NCBI GenBank assembly: GCA_030152805.1
Contig: JASLIG010000124.1
Span: 1-19,633 of the forward strand
Reading direction: 5' to 3'
Origin: Solirubrobacterales bacterium
GTDB taxonomy: Bacteria > Actinomycetota > Thermoleophilia > Solirubrobacterales > 70-9
DNA: 19,633 nucleotides
Shown here: one piece after another, positions 5,693 to 14,100 of the stretch
Layout: each line of letters begins with the position of its first letter
Numbering within the stretch: position 1 is the stretch's first letter
Translations under genes and position numbers: made by a program
Notes under the pieces: generated by a model
Database searches by the model: none
Told to the model about the DNA's origin: nothing
Seen by the model: the letters and a program-made list of their open reading frames with translations, nothing else

Positions 5693-7982
5693 GAGGCGTG
5701 TCGGGGATCCGGCGCAGAGGCGCGTTGTCTACCGAATTGCAGGTGGTCGGGTCGAGCCTTCCCTTGAGCTTCCAAACGACTGTGGAATCGCTGCGAAGAA
5801 TTGGGGTCGCGGCTGGGTCGCCGTGGAGCCAGTTGGACTCGGGTGAGGGGATGGGGTTGCTGGTGTGGAGGAAGTTGAGGAAGGGCGAGGTGACAAGGTA
5901 GTCGAGGTCCGCGGTATTGACGGCGGTGCGGAAGGCACGGCAGGTTGGGATTGCGTTGTAGGCGCCGTGGGGGCCCTTTTTGCCGAGGTAGATGACGCGG
6001 TTGGAGAGGTCGGTGCCGTAGAAGCCGTAGCCGAGGAAGCCGGCCGTGGTGCCGGCTAGGCCGATCCGCGTCTGGCTCTTGTCGCGAGCCCACTGGTAGG
6101 CGCTGTCGAGGTGGAGACCCGGGATGTCCGACTCAGGGCCGAAGCGGGCGCGGAGGTAGTGGCGCTGGACTGGGTAGCCGAGGGCGAGGATTAGCAGGAT
6201 TAGAGCTATCGCCGGGACGAGTAGGGACCAAGCGAACCGGCCGGCGGGTCCTGTCGCCGCAGGGGACCCCCCACCGCCTGCGGTGCGGAGGTGCCAGTAG
6301 AGCAATCCGGCTGGCACCACCACCAGGAGGAAGGCAAGCACCAAACCGAAAACGCGAGCCGGATCGCGGAGGACGGCGTCGGCGCGGTCGGTGAGCACGA
6401 GGACGGCTAGCAAGGCTCCGATCAGCGTCCACTCGCGCCAGCCACCAAGGCGACGGGGGGCGAGTGGCAGCAAAGTGAGGCCGAGGAGCAGGGGGGGGAT
6501 CGCGTAGCGGATGTTGATTCCGAAGCCGACCGGTTCTCCCTCGGCGCCGGCGGCGCTGAGCGGGGTGAAGACGTAGGCGACCAAGCCCAGAAGCGCCACG
6601 GCCCCAGCCCAGCGCACGATCGAGTCGCGGCCTCGGAAAAGCGCCAGCAACCCGCCCGCGATCGCGGCGACGATCACCAGGGGCCAGAACGCTCCGAACG
6701 CCTGATGCAGGCCGGGCTCGAAGTAGTCGCGCCAGACACCGGTGTCGGTGGCGTAGTGGACGATGCTGAAGTCGGGACGTCCCTCCTGGAGGCGCTCGGG
6801 GTGCGGCAGCGATATCGGTCCCAGGCTCGTTGCTTGAGGCAGCGGGTTGCCGGCGACGATCAGGTTGCGCAGGTACCAGTAGGCGCCGCCGAGCAGGGCG
6901 GGGATGAACCACCAACCGGCAGCTGCCCACCTCCGTCCAGCGGGTGCCATGACGATCGCCGCGACGGTCAAGGCTGCGGCCATGGCGACCGCCGTCGACT
7001 TGGTTCCCACTGCAAGTCCTGTGGCCAGGCCGGCTGCCGCCAAAGGCCAATGCGTGGCGGCCAGCGGGTCCTGTCGTGGGGGAGGGGGGCCTGCGGGCAG
7101 TCCACGGGCTGTCCTCGACCCCCCTCCCCCACGCCACCCGCTGGAGTCGCGTATTAGGGCATTGACCAGGATCGCGACGGCGGCGAGCAGGAGTGCTGCA
7201 GCAACGAGGTCGTTCTTGGCGGCCCCGGGCTCTCGCACGACGAGGGTGTGACACTCGAGGACGATTGCGGCGGCTATGACGGTGAGATGGCCTCGCCCGT
7301 AGGGCCGCCCGATGCACCAAGCTGCTAGGAACGCGAGGCCTAGGAAGCTGAAGTTCAGGAACAGGGACAGCGTGTCTCGATGCGTGAGCAGGATCCCCAT
7401 GGCATGCAGAAGCTCTGAGTTCTGTGGGTAGAACCAGTTCGTGAAGACTGTCTCCGTGTAGTGCAGCCCCGTTACGGAGTGGCTCTGCACCATGTCCGCC
7501 GCGAACGGCATGTGGTACCAGAGCGAATCGAAGTTGAAGATCCCTCGGTCCAGCGCGTCCTTGGTGGTCAGCCCCCAATGCGCGAAGACGAGACCGATCA
7601 CTCCCACGGTCACGACCCACGCCAGCCACGACCCTCCTCCCGCGGGTGGCGTGGTGGGGGGAGGGGGGTCGAGGACAGCCCGTGGACTGCCCGCAGTGCC
7701 CCCCTCCCCCTGCGACAGGACCCGCGGCCAGGCGGCCGTTGCTGCCACGAGTCCCACCGCCGCGATGACGAGTGCCCACGCGTAGAGGAGACCGACGGTC
7801 CCGAGGATCTCGCCGAGCCAAATGAGCAGCGCAATCGCCACAACCGCCTCCACGAGTCTTGCCGGTGCTCCCGTCCAGTTCGGCAGCAGTCGCTGCCGAA
7901 GCGTGTACGCCGTGAACCCGATCGAGGCCCCAACGACGACCAGGGCTATGGCGCTGAGGATGTAGGTCCCGGCGCTAACCAC
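5676..7982 (-). CDS. GT-C fold membrane glycosyltransferase (GT39/RgtA-like)
   Basis: The 768-aa polytopic protein has roughly a dozen hydrophobic segments and a C-terminal soluble domain (about 630-768). The first large extracytoplasmic loop carries the GT-C motif around D152-S-L-W-Y156-H157, followed by YPQNSEL (185-191), as in ArnT/PMT/Rgt enzymes that transfer sugars from polyprenyl-phosphate donors. The acceptor is unknown; cell-wall glycan or glycoprotein are both possible. The GTG at 7982 follows a GGAG SD, 21 nt after the ftsB stop, so it is the distal gene of the mfd-eno run. Three insert-like low-complexity loops (about residues 86-115, 280-308 and 567-581) correspond to palindromic DNA elements. 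Codon use looks less GC3-biased than in eno or mfd, especially toward the 3' end, which hints at acquisition. Its stop lies inside an inverted repeat. Confidence 0.85.
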   Translation of the reverse strand: MVSAGTYILSAIALVVVGASIGFTAYTLRQRLLPNWTGAPARLVEAVVAIALLIWLGEILGTVGLLYAWALVIAAVGLVAATAAWPRVLSQGEGGTAGSPRAVLDPPPPTTPPAGGGSWLAWVVTVGVIGLVFAHWGLTTKDALDRGIFNFDSLWYHMPFAADMVQSHSVTGLHYTETVFTNWFYPQNSELLHAMGILLTHRDTLSLFLNFSFLGLAFLAAWCIGRPYGRGHLTVIAAAIVLECHTLVVREPGAAKNDLVAAALLLAAVAILVNALIRDSSGWRGGGGSRTARGLPAGPPPPRQDPLAATHWPLAAAGLATGLAVGTKSTAVAMAAALTVAAIVMAPAGRRWAAAGWWFIPALLGGAYWYLRNLIVAGNPLPQATSLGPISLPHPERLQEGRPDFSIVHYATDTGVWRDYFEPGLHQAFGAFWPLVIVAAIAGGLLALFRGRDSIVRWAGAVALLGLVAYVFTPLSAAGAEGEPVGFGINIRYAIPPLLLGLTLLPLAPRRLGGWREWTLIGALLAVLVLTDRADAVLRDPARVFGLVLAFLLVVVPAGLLYWHLRTAGGGGSPAATGPAGRFAWSLLVPAIALILLILALGYPVQRHYLRARFGPESDIPGLHLDSAYQWARDKSQTRIGLAGTTAGFLGYGFYGTDLSNRVIYLGKKGPHGAYNAIPTCRAFRTAVNTADLDYLVTSPFLNFLHTSNPIPSPESNWLHGDPAATPILRSDSTVVWKLKGRLDPTTCNSVDNAPLRRIPDTPQRQSQ
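6241..6283. repeat. Possible shortened copy C of the palindromic element
   Basis: GCGGGTCCTGTCG at 6244-6256 is identical to one end of copies A and B. It is followed by a separate hairpin, CCGCAGG (6257-6263) with CCTGCGG (6277-6283), around a C-rich loop. In the glycosyltransferase it encodes a Gly/Pro/Ala-rich loop between two membrane segments. It may be a deletion derivative. Confidence 0.45.
7061..7144 (+). repeat. Palindromic element, copy A, inside the glycosyltransferase gene
   Basis: 84 bp bounded by a perfect 9-bp inverted repeat (CCAGCGGGT, ACCCGCTGG). Inside lie GGGGGAGGGGGG and its complement and a central imperfect palindrome, so the whole can fold into one long hairpin. It shares a 40-nt identical core (7091-7130) with copy B (7657-7696) in the opposite orientation. 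It is exactly 28 codons and adds a Gly/Arg/Pro-rich loop at residues 280-308. Confidence 0.85.
7640..7727 (-). repeat. Palindromic element, copy B, inverted relative to copy A
   Basis: 88 bp bounded by CCGCGGGT and ACCCGCGG. It is nearly identical to the reverse complement of copy A apart from a few small indels and substitutions. It encodes a Pro/Gly-rich loop (residues 86-115) between membrane segments in a different reading of the same element. Each G-run arm (GGGGGGAGGGGGG) could also form a G-quadruplex. Confidence 0.85.
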
Positions 7983-8003
7983 CGGAGGCTCCGAGGAAGG
8001 CTG

Positions 8004-8387
8004 CTAGAGGCCCCGGACGACGATCGGCTTCTCGTCCGGCGCAACCATGCCCTGCGCCCGCGCCTTGGCGTCGAGCACGATCGGATCGTCGGCGTGCTGG
8101 ACGCGCCAGTGCAGGCGGGTGTTTTCGCGCTGCGCTTCGTGCAGCTTCACCCGCGCCTGCGTCGTCGCCGTGTAGGTCTTGACGAAGTCGATCACCGGGT
8201 TGAGGTAGGAGTAGAGGACGGCAGCCAGCACCAGCGTCAGCGCAACGCGACCGACGCGGTCCCAGTGAACGCGGCTGGCGCCGCGCCGGGCGGCGGGTTT
8301 GCGCCGGGCGGCGGGTTTGCGGCGCGGCGACGGACGAGATTTGGCGCCGGCCACCGGCCTTCTCCTCGCCTGGGCGCGTGCTGCCAT
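8004..8387 (-). CDS. ftsB: FtsB/DivIC-like septum formation initiator
   Basis: This 127-aa bitopic protein has a basic, disordered cytoplasmic N-terminus (1-40) containing the tandem KPAARR-type repeat, one membrane span (about 47-62, VALTLVLAAVLYSYL), an extracytoplasmic coiled coil (70-98, KLHEAQRENTRLHWRVQHAD) and the short distal segment ARAQGMVAPDEKPIVV characteristic of the family. FtsB/DivIC bridges FtsL and FtsQ in the divisome and helps activate septal peptidoglycan synthesis. The ATG at 8387 has a TAGGAG SD with proper spacing. It lies 36 nt downstream of eno, a conserved actinobacterial arrangement that supports the call. An overlapping alternative frame in the same region lacks any domain. 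Confidence 0.88.
   Translation of the reverse strand: MAARAQARRRPVAGAKSRPSPRRKPAARRKPAARRGASRVHWDRVGRVALTLVLAAVLYSYLNPVIDFVKTYTATTQARVKLHEAQRENTRLHWRVQHADDPIVLDAKARAQGMVAPDEKPIVVRGL
8283..8318 (+). repeat. Perfect 18-bp tandem duplication in ftsB
   Basis: GCGCCGGGCGGCGGGTTT occurs twice head to tail (8283-8300, 8301-8318), duplicating six codons (KPAARR) in the cytoplasmic N-terminus of the FtsB-like protein. The reading frame is kept, so copy number could vary between strains. Confidence 0.9.
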
Positions 8388-8423
8388 GCCCGCTCCTACG
8401 CGGTCGGGCGCCGCATTCCTTCA

Positions 8424-9719
8424 CTAAGCGGACCGCTGGTGGAACGCCTGCAAACCTGGAAATTTGGCCGCTGAGCCGAGTTCCTCCTCGATCCGCAGCA
8501 GGCGGTTGTACTTGGCGACGCGATCCGAGCGCGAGGGGGCGCCGGTCTTGATCTGGCCGGCGCCGGTGGCGACGGCCAGATCGGCGATCGTCGTGTCCTC
8601 GGTCTCGCCCGAGCGGTGCGAGATCACCGCCGTGTAACCGGCCTCGGAGGCGATTCGGATCGCCTCCAGGGTCTCGGTCAGGGTGCCGATCTGGTTGACC
8701 TTGACCAGGATCGAGTTGCCGACGCCGAGCTCGATGCCGCGGCGCAGGCGCTCCGGATTGGTGACGAAGAGGTCGTCGCCAACCAGCTGCACGCCCTCCC
8801 CCAGCTTCTCGGTGAGCAGCTTCCAGCCGTCCCAGTCCTCCTCGTCCATGCCGTCCTCGATCGAGACGATCGGGTAGCGCGAGCAGGCGTCCTCCCAGTA
8901 GGAGGCCATTTCCTCCGAGGAGAGCGAGCGGCCCTCATGCTCGAGCACGTAGGCGCCGCCCTTGAAGACCTCGCTGGTCGCCGGATCGAGGGCGATGAAG
9001 ACGTCCCTGCCCGGCTCGTAGCCGGCCGCCTCGACTCCCGCGAGCACCGCCTGCAGCGCCGCCTCGTTCGACTCCAGGTTGGGTGCGAAGCCACCCTCGT
9101 CGCCCACCGCGGTGGCGTGACCCGCAGCAGCGAGGCTCTTCTTCAGAGCATGGAAGACCTCGGTGCCGACGCGCAGGCACTCGCTGAAACTGGAGGCCCC
9201 GGCGGGCACGATCATGAACTCCTGGAAGTCGACCGAGTTGTCGGCGTGGGCGCCGCCGTTGAGCACGTTCATCATCGGCACCGGCAGCAGGTTCAGCTCG
9301 TCGCCCCCGTAGAGCCGGGCCAGATAGCGGAAGAGCGGCTCGCCGGCGAGCATCGCCGCCGCCTTGGCCGCGGCGAGCGAGACGCCGAGGATCGCGTTGG
9401 CGCCGAGACGACCCTTGTTGGGCGTTGCGTCCAGCTCGATCATCTTCGCGTCGAGCGCCGCCTGGTCGTCCGCGTCGGCGCCCTTGAGCGCCGCGGCGAT
9501 CTCACCGTTGACGTTGGCGACCGCCCCCGAGACGCCCTTGCCCGCCCAGGCCTCGCCGCCGTCGCGCAGCTCTACCGCCTCGAACTCGCCGGTGGAGGCA
9601 CCGGAGGGGACCGCGGCGAGGCCCCGTGCGCCGGACTCGAGCTCGACTTCGACCTCGATCGTCGGGTTGCCGCGCGAGTCGAGGATCTGGCGCGCGTGGA
9701 TGGATGCGATGCCGCTCAC
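8424..9719 (-). CDS. eno: Enolase (2-phosphoglycerate dehydratase)
   Basis: Enolase interconverts 2-phosphoglycerate and phosphoenolpyruvate in glycolysis. The 431-aa form starting at GTG 9719 opens VSGIASIHARQILDSRGNP, as the family does. It has the mobile loop SGASTGEFEAVELRD (39-53), E167 and E208 (FQEF, GDEGGFAP), Mg2+ ligands D245, E288 and D315, catalytic K340 in the signature ILVKVNQIGTLTET, SHRSGET (367-373) and K391 (QIKTGAPSRSDR). Numbering from the GTG nearly matches E. coli enolase. An in-frame ATG at 9731 would add MLLP but has no usable SD, whereas TAGGAT lies exactly 10 nt before the GTG. So GTG is preferred. The gene follows surA by 54 nt and precedes ftsB by 36 nt. Confidence 0.96.
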   Translation of the reverse strand: MSGIASIHARQILDSRGNPTIEVEVELESGARGLAAVPSGASTGEFEAVELRDGGEAWAGKGVSGAVANVNGEIAAALKGADADDQAALDAKMIELDATPNKGRLGANAILGVSLAAAKAAAMLAGEPLFRYLARLYGGDELNLLPVPMMNVLNGGAHADNSVDFQEFMIVPAGASSFSECLRVGTEVFHALKKSLAAAGHATAVGDEGGFAPNLESNEAALQAVLAGVEAAGYEPGRDVFIALDPATSEVFKGGAYVLEHEGRSLSSEEMASYWEDACSRYPIVSIEDGMDEEDWDGWKLLTEKLGEGVQLVGDDLFVTNPERLRRGIELGVGNSILVKVNQIGTLTETLEAIRIASEAGYTAVISHRSGETEDTTIADLAVATGAGQIKTGAPSRSDRVAKYNRLLRIEEELGSAAKFPGLQAFHQRSA

Positions 9720-9729
9720 AGGGAGCAGC

Positions 9730-9735
9730 ATCCTA
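9730..9735 (-). promoter_or_regulatory. Candidate leaderless -10 (TAGGAT) of eno
   Basis: TAGGAT on the minus strand ends 10 nt before GTG 9719, and there is no SD. It supports an internal promoter driving eno and the genes after it, and decides the start codon against ATG 9731, which overlaps the hexamer. No convincing -35 is seen. Confidence 0.45.
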
Positions 9736-9760
9736 TTCAGCGCGGCGGCGCTACCCCGGT

Positions 9761-9774
9761 GCCGGAACGCCGGC
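9761..9774 (-). terminator. Small hairpin at the end of the SurA-like gene
   Basis: GCCGG (9761-9765) and CCGGC (9770-9774) flank AACG, overlapping the TAG stop. The stem is GC-only with a tetraloop, but no U-tract follows. It could attenuate read-through into eno; support is weak. Confidence 0.22.
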
Positions 9775-11090
9775 TATTCGCCGGGTGCGCCCGGAATGAC
9801 GCCGCCCGGGACTTCGCCTTCGGGCACTGCCGCTTCGAGTCCCGACGGCGTCGGCCGCTGGGCCAATCTCTGGCCTTCGGGATTGAGCGGGCTGACCGTC
9901 CCCGGCATTGCCGGTTTGGCCTGGGGGATCAGTGCCGGGCAGGCTTCGGCCGGCGTTTTGGGGTCTGCTTCGTAGCAGGCGGGATTGGCTTCCGGCGGAC
10001 GACCGTCGCCCTTGAAGTTGTTGCAGCGTTTGTTGAGGAAGTCCCCGGCGCAGAAGGTGCGCGATTTCCACCTGCTGCCGTAGGCGCTCAGGAAGGCCGT
10101 GAGTTCCTGCTGTTTCTGCTGTTCGGCCAGCTGGGTGCTGATCTGCGGTTTGACTTCGTCGAGCGACTGGACTTTCTCCGGGGTGATCTTCATCACCTCG
10201 AAGACCGTGTAGATCGTCCCTTCGCTCAGCGGGCCTTCGAGCTCACCCTGGGGAGCGGCGAACACTTCAGTTTCAAGCGGTTTGCCCAGCGTGCCCGCGC
10301 CTTCGGTCACGCCGGTCTGGAGGCCGCCGGTGTTTTTGGTCGTGTCGGTCGAGTACTTCTTGGCGACCCTTTCCCAGCTCTTGTTCGAGTCGTCTTTTTC
10401 GAGCGCTGCCTTGGCTGCTTCGACTTTCGCCTTGTCTTTGTTTTTGATCACGCGGATGTCGCGCGATTCAGGCGTCGTGAACTGGCTCGACTTGGCCGCT
10501 TCGTAGTAGTCCTCGATTTCGCTGTTGCTCGGCACGATCCCGGTTTCGGAGACCTGTGCCTGGATCTGTTCGCTGAGCATCTGGATCGTCACTCGCTCGT
10601 TGACGTCCGCCAGCGTGTAGTGGGCTTCCTTGAGGAATTCCTTGTATTCCTTCTCCGTTTTGAAGGCCTGTTTTTTCAGTTTGTCCAGTTCTTCGGCGAC
10701 TTCCTTCTTGGTCACCGAGATGCCCATTTCTGCCGCCTGGCCCTGGATCCAGACGGAATTGAAGAGTTCTTCGAGCGCTTTTTCCTTCAGTTCTTCGTAT
10801 TTTTTGCTGCCCGGTTTGGGGACCGGTTTGACCTGGCTCGTCGCGGCGATCTGGACGAGGGCATGCTGAAACTGCTTTTCGGTGATCGGGCTGAGCTCCG
10901 AGGGAGCGTCTTCGATCACCGCGACGTCACCGGACGACACGCTCGGATTGCCGATCCCCTGGGCGATCGCGAAGATCGCGAAGAGCAGGATGAGGAGGGC
11001 CGCGAAGGCGAGCAGGGCAAGGCGCTGCAGCCCCGCCGACTTCCCTCCCTTGGCGCTAGTGCGTGCCACCGATCGGGCAGCATAAATCAA
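9774..11090 (-). CDS. SurA-like membrane-anchored peptidyl-prolyl isomerase (parvulin type)
   Basis: This 438-aa protein has an N-terminal membrane anchor (about 22-44, no lipobox Cys), a Lys/Glu-rich SurA N-terminal helical domain (about 64-200), a parvulin PPIC domain (about 204-303, with WERVAKKYSTD, GGLQTG, EVFAAPQGELEGPL and a terminal IYTVFEVMKI), a helical segment (304-340) and a C-terminal extension with C347, C356, C372 and C384, followed by a Pro-rich tail. It should assist folding of exported proteins on the outer face of the membrane. The TTG at 11090 is taken as start with a close GGAG; GTG 11069 is an alternative that keeps the anchor. It lies 20 nt after mfd. It is lysine-rich with more AAA/TTT-type codons than its neighbours, so local GC drops near 10370-10830. 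Confidence 0.86.
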   Translation of the reverse strand: MIYAARSVARTSAKGGKSAGLQRLALLAFAALLILLFAIFAIAQGIGNPSVSSGDVAVIEDAPSELSPITEKQFQHALVQIAATSQVKPVPKPGSKKYEELKEKALEELFNSVWIQGQAAEMGISVTKKEVAEELDKLKKQAFKTEKEYKEFLKEAHYTLADVNERVTIQMLSEQIQAQVSETGIVPSNSEIEDYYEAAKSSQFTTPESRDIRVIKNKDKAKVEAAKAALEKDDSNKSWERVAKKYSTDTTKNTGGLQTGVTEGAGTLGKPLETEVFAAPQGELEGPLSEGTIYTVFEVMKITPEKVQSLDEVKPQISTQLAEQQKQQELTAFLSAYGSRWKSRTFCAGDFLNKRCNNFKGDGRPPEANPACYEADPKTPAEACPALIPQAKPAMPGTVSPLNPEGQRLAQRPTPSGLEAAVPEGEVPGGVIPGAPGE

Positions 11091-11110
11091 ATGCTCCGAA
11101 AGGGCGCTGC

Positions 11111-14100
11111 TCAGCTCGCGAGGCTGGCCTGCTGGGCGTCAGCTTGCGCCCGCCTCGCCTCGCGAATCGCGTCGGCCATCGCCAGTACCGCGGCCAAACG
11201 CGCCTCGGCCTCGTCGGGTACGCGCACGGCCGCCGTCTGCTCTCGCCACTCGTACACGGCCCCCTCGAGCTTCTCGCTCAGCACCCCGGCGGCCTCGGAA
11301 TCCAGCTCGACCCCGGTGACGCTGAGCCGGCCGCCGCGGAACTCGACGCTGCGGGCACCGGCCAGACCGAGCTCGATCCGCGCGCGCTGCAGGGAGAGCA
11401 GGTTCTCCGCCTGCGCCGGCGGTGGCCCGAAGCGATCGCTGAGCTCGTCGCGGATCGCCCGCAGCTCGCCCGGCTCGCGGGCGGCGGCGATGCGCCGGTG
11501 CACGTCGATCTTGGCCGCCTCGAAGGGAATGAAGGACGCCGGCAGGTAAGCGTCGACAGGGACGTCGAGTCTGACCGGCTCGGGCGCCTCCTCCTCCCCG
11601 CCCTCGGCCTCGCGCGCCGCGCCAACCGCCTCGTCGATCATCTGGCAGTAGAGCTCGAAGCCGACTGCGGCGACGTGACCCGACTGCTCTTCGCCGAGCA
11701 GGTCGCCGGCGCCGCGAATGTCGAGATCGCGCATCGCGATCTTGAAGCCGGAGCCGAGCTCGGTGTGGTCGGCGAGGGTCGAGAGCCGTGCCGCCGCCTC
11801 CTCGGTCAGTGCCTCGGCCGAGGGGTAGAGCAGGTAGGCGAAGGCGCGCTCGCTAGAACGGCCGACGCGACCGCGTATCTGGTAGGCCTGGGCCAGGCCC
11901 AGCTGGTCGGCGCGCTCGACGATCAGCGTGTTGGCGCTGGGGATGTCGAGGCCGGACTCGATGATCGTCGTCGTCACCAGGCAGTCGGCGTCGCCGCGGA
12001 GGAAAGCGAGCATCGTCTCCTCGAGCTGTTTCTCCTCCATCTGGCCGTGGGCTTCGAGGAAGCGGGCCTTCGGCACCAGGCCGCGCAGCCGCTCCGTCAC
12101 CTCGGGAAGCGAGTCGATCCGGTTGTGCAGGAAGAAAGCCTGGCCGCCGCGCTCGAGCTCGCGGACGATCGCCTTCGCCACCAGATCCTCGTCGTAGGGA
12201 CCGACGTAGGTGCGGACGGGCCGGCGGCCCTCCGGCGGCGTCTCGATCGTAGAGATGTCGCGCAGGCCCGCCAGGCTCATCTGCAGCGTGCGCGGGATCG
12301 GTGTGGCGGAGAGCGCCAGCACGTCGACCTTCAGCTTCAGCTGGCGCAGCAGCTCCTTCTGCTTGACGCCGAAGCGCTGCTCCTCGTCGACGATGACGAG
12401 GCCGAGGTCCTTGGCGCGCACGTCGCGCGAGAGCAGGCGGTGGGTGCCGATCAGGATGTCGACCTTGCCCGCCTCGAAATCGGCCAGCACCGCTTTCACT
12501 TCGGCAGGCTTGCGCAGGCGCGAGACGCCCTCGACGACGAAGGGCAGGTCGGCGAGGCGCTCGCGGAAGGTGCCGAAATGCTGCTGGGCGAGGATCGTCG
12601 TCGGTACCAGCATCATCACCTGCTTGCCGTCGGCGGCGGACTTGACGGCGGCGCGCAACGCCACCTCGGTCTTGCCGAAGCCGACGTCGCCGCAGACGAG
12701 CCGGTCCATCGGCTGCTCAGCCTCCATGTCGCCCTTGACCGACTCGATCGCTTCCACCTGGTCGGCCGTCTCGCGGTAGGGGAAGGCGGCCTCCATCGTC
12801 ATCTGCCACTCGCCGTCGGCGCCGAAGGCATGACCCCTGCGGGTGCGGCGCTCGGCGTAGAGGTTGAGCAACTCGCCGGCGAGGGCGCCGGCGGCACGGC
12901 GCGCCCGCGCCTTCATGTTCTCCCAGCGTTTGCCGCCCAGCGCGGAGAGGCTCGGTTCGCCGCCGGCTCCGACGTAGCGGCTCAGCTTGGCGAGCTGGTC
13001 GGTGGGGACGAAGACGCGGTCCTCGCCCTTGTATTCGAGGTAGAGGTAGTCGCGGGTCACTCCGCCGACCTCGCGCGTCTCGAAGCCGGCGAAGCGAGCG
13101 ACGCCGTGGTCCTCGTGGACGACGTAGTCGCCGACCCGCAGGTCGCTGAACGCGAGCCGCCCGCGAGCGGCGCCGGGAGCGCGCGCTTCGGCGCGGCGGC
13201 GCCGGTGAACGAGGCGGCGGAAGGGATAGACGGCGAGGCGCAGCTCGGGGCTGACGAAACCCTCGCGCAATCGCGCCTCGGCGAAGGTGAGGGCTGGATC
13301 GGGCGAGAGCCGGCCACCTTCGAGCAGGGTCGAGTCGAGACGGTCGAGGCCGTAGCGGGCGCGCTCGGCCTCACCGCGATCGTCGAAGGCAACCACGGTC
13401 CGGTAGCTCGAACGGACCTGCTTCTCCAGCTCCGCCTCGGCCTCCTTGACGCTGCGGGCGGGCGACTCGGCGCGGGCGGCGCGGAAGGCGTCTTCGTCCT
13501 CCTCGCCGGCGGCGCGGAAGGAGAGCGCCGCGCGCTCAGCGAGGGGGGCGGCGACGTCGACGTAGAGATGGCGGGCGTCCTCGGCGTGCATCGCCGTCGT
13601 CGCGTCGTCCCAGTGATCGCGCAGGGCGGGCTCGATCTCCTCGGTGGCGGCGAGGATCACCGCCGCCTTCTCGGGCACCAGGTCGAGCGGCGGCCCGAAC
13701 CGATCGAGCGGCAGGATCTCAGCCAGGCTCGGCGTTTCCCTCTCTTCTTCGGCCGCCTCCATCGCGGCGAGCTCAGCAAGTTCACGATGCTCGGCGTCGA
13801 GCTCCGCCGCCGGCGCCAGCTCCACCCGCTCGGCGTCGCCCAGCGAGCGCTGAGTGAAGGTGGAGAACCAGCGCATCGACTCGACCTCGTCGCCGAAGAG
13901 CTCAATCCGGGCGGCCCGCTCGACCGTGGCACCGAAGACGTCGAGGATGCCGCCCCGCACCGCGAACTGACCGCGCTCGGTGACCTGCTCGACCCGTTCG
14001 TAGCCGGCGGCGCCGAGTTCGCGCGCGACGCCGTCGAGGTCGATCTCCTCGCCGACCGAGATCGCGAAGCCGGCCGGGCGGAGGGCAGCGTCCGGAACGG

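Noticed and set aside
7461..8474. Plus-strand open frame antisense to the glycosyltransferase and ftsB
   Set aside because: No domain; explained as shadow coding and by the repeat elements.
8616..11549. Plus-strand open frame of nearly 1000 codons antisense to eno and the SurA-like gene
   Set aside because: Composition is the reverse of strongly biased coding sequence; eno motifs on the other strand are intact and complete.
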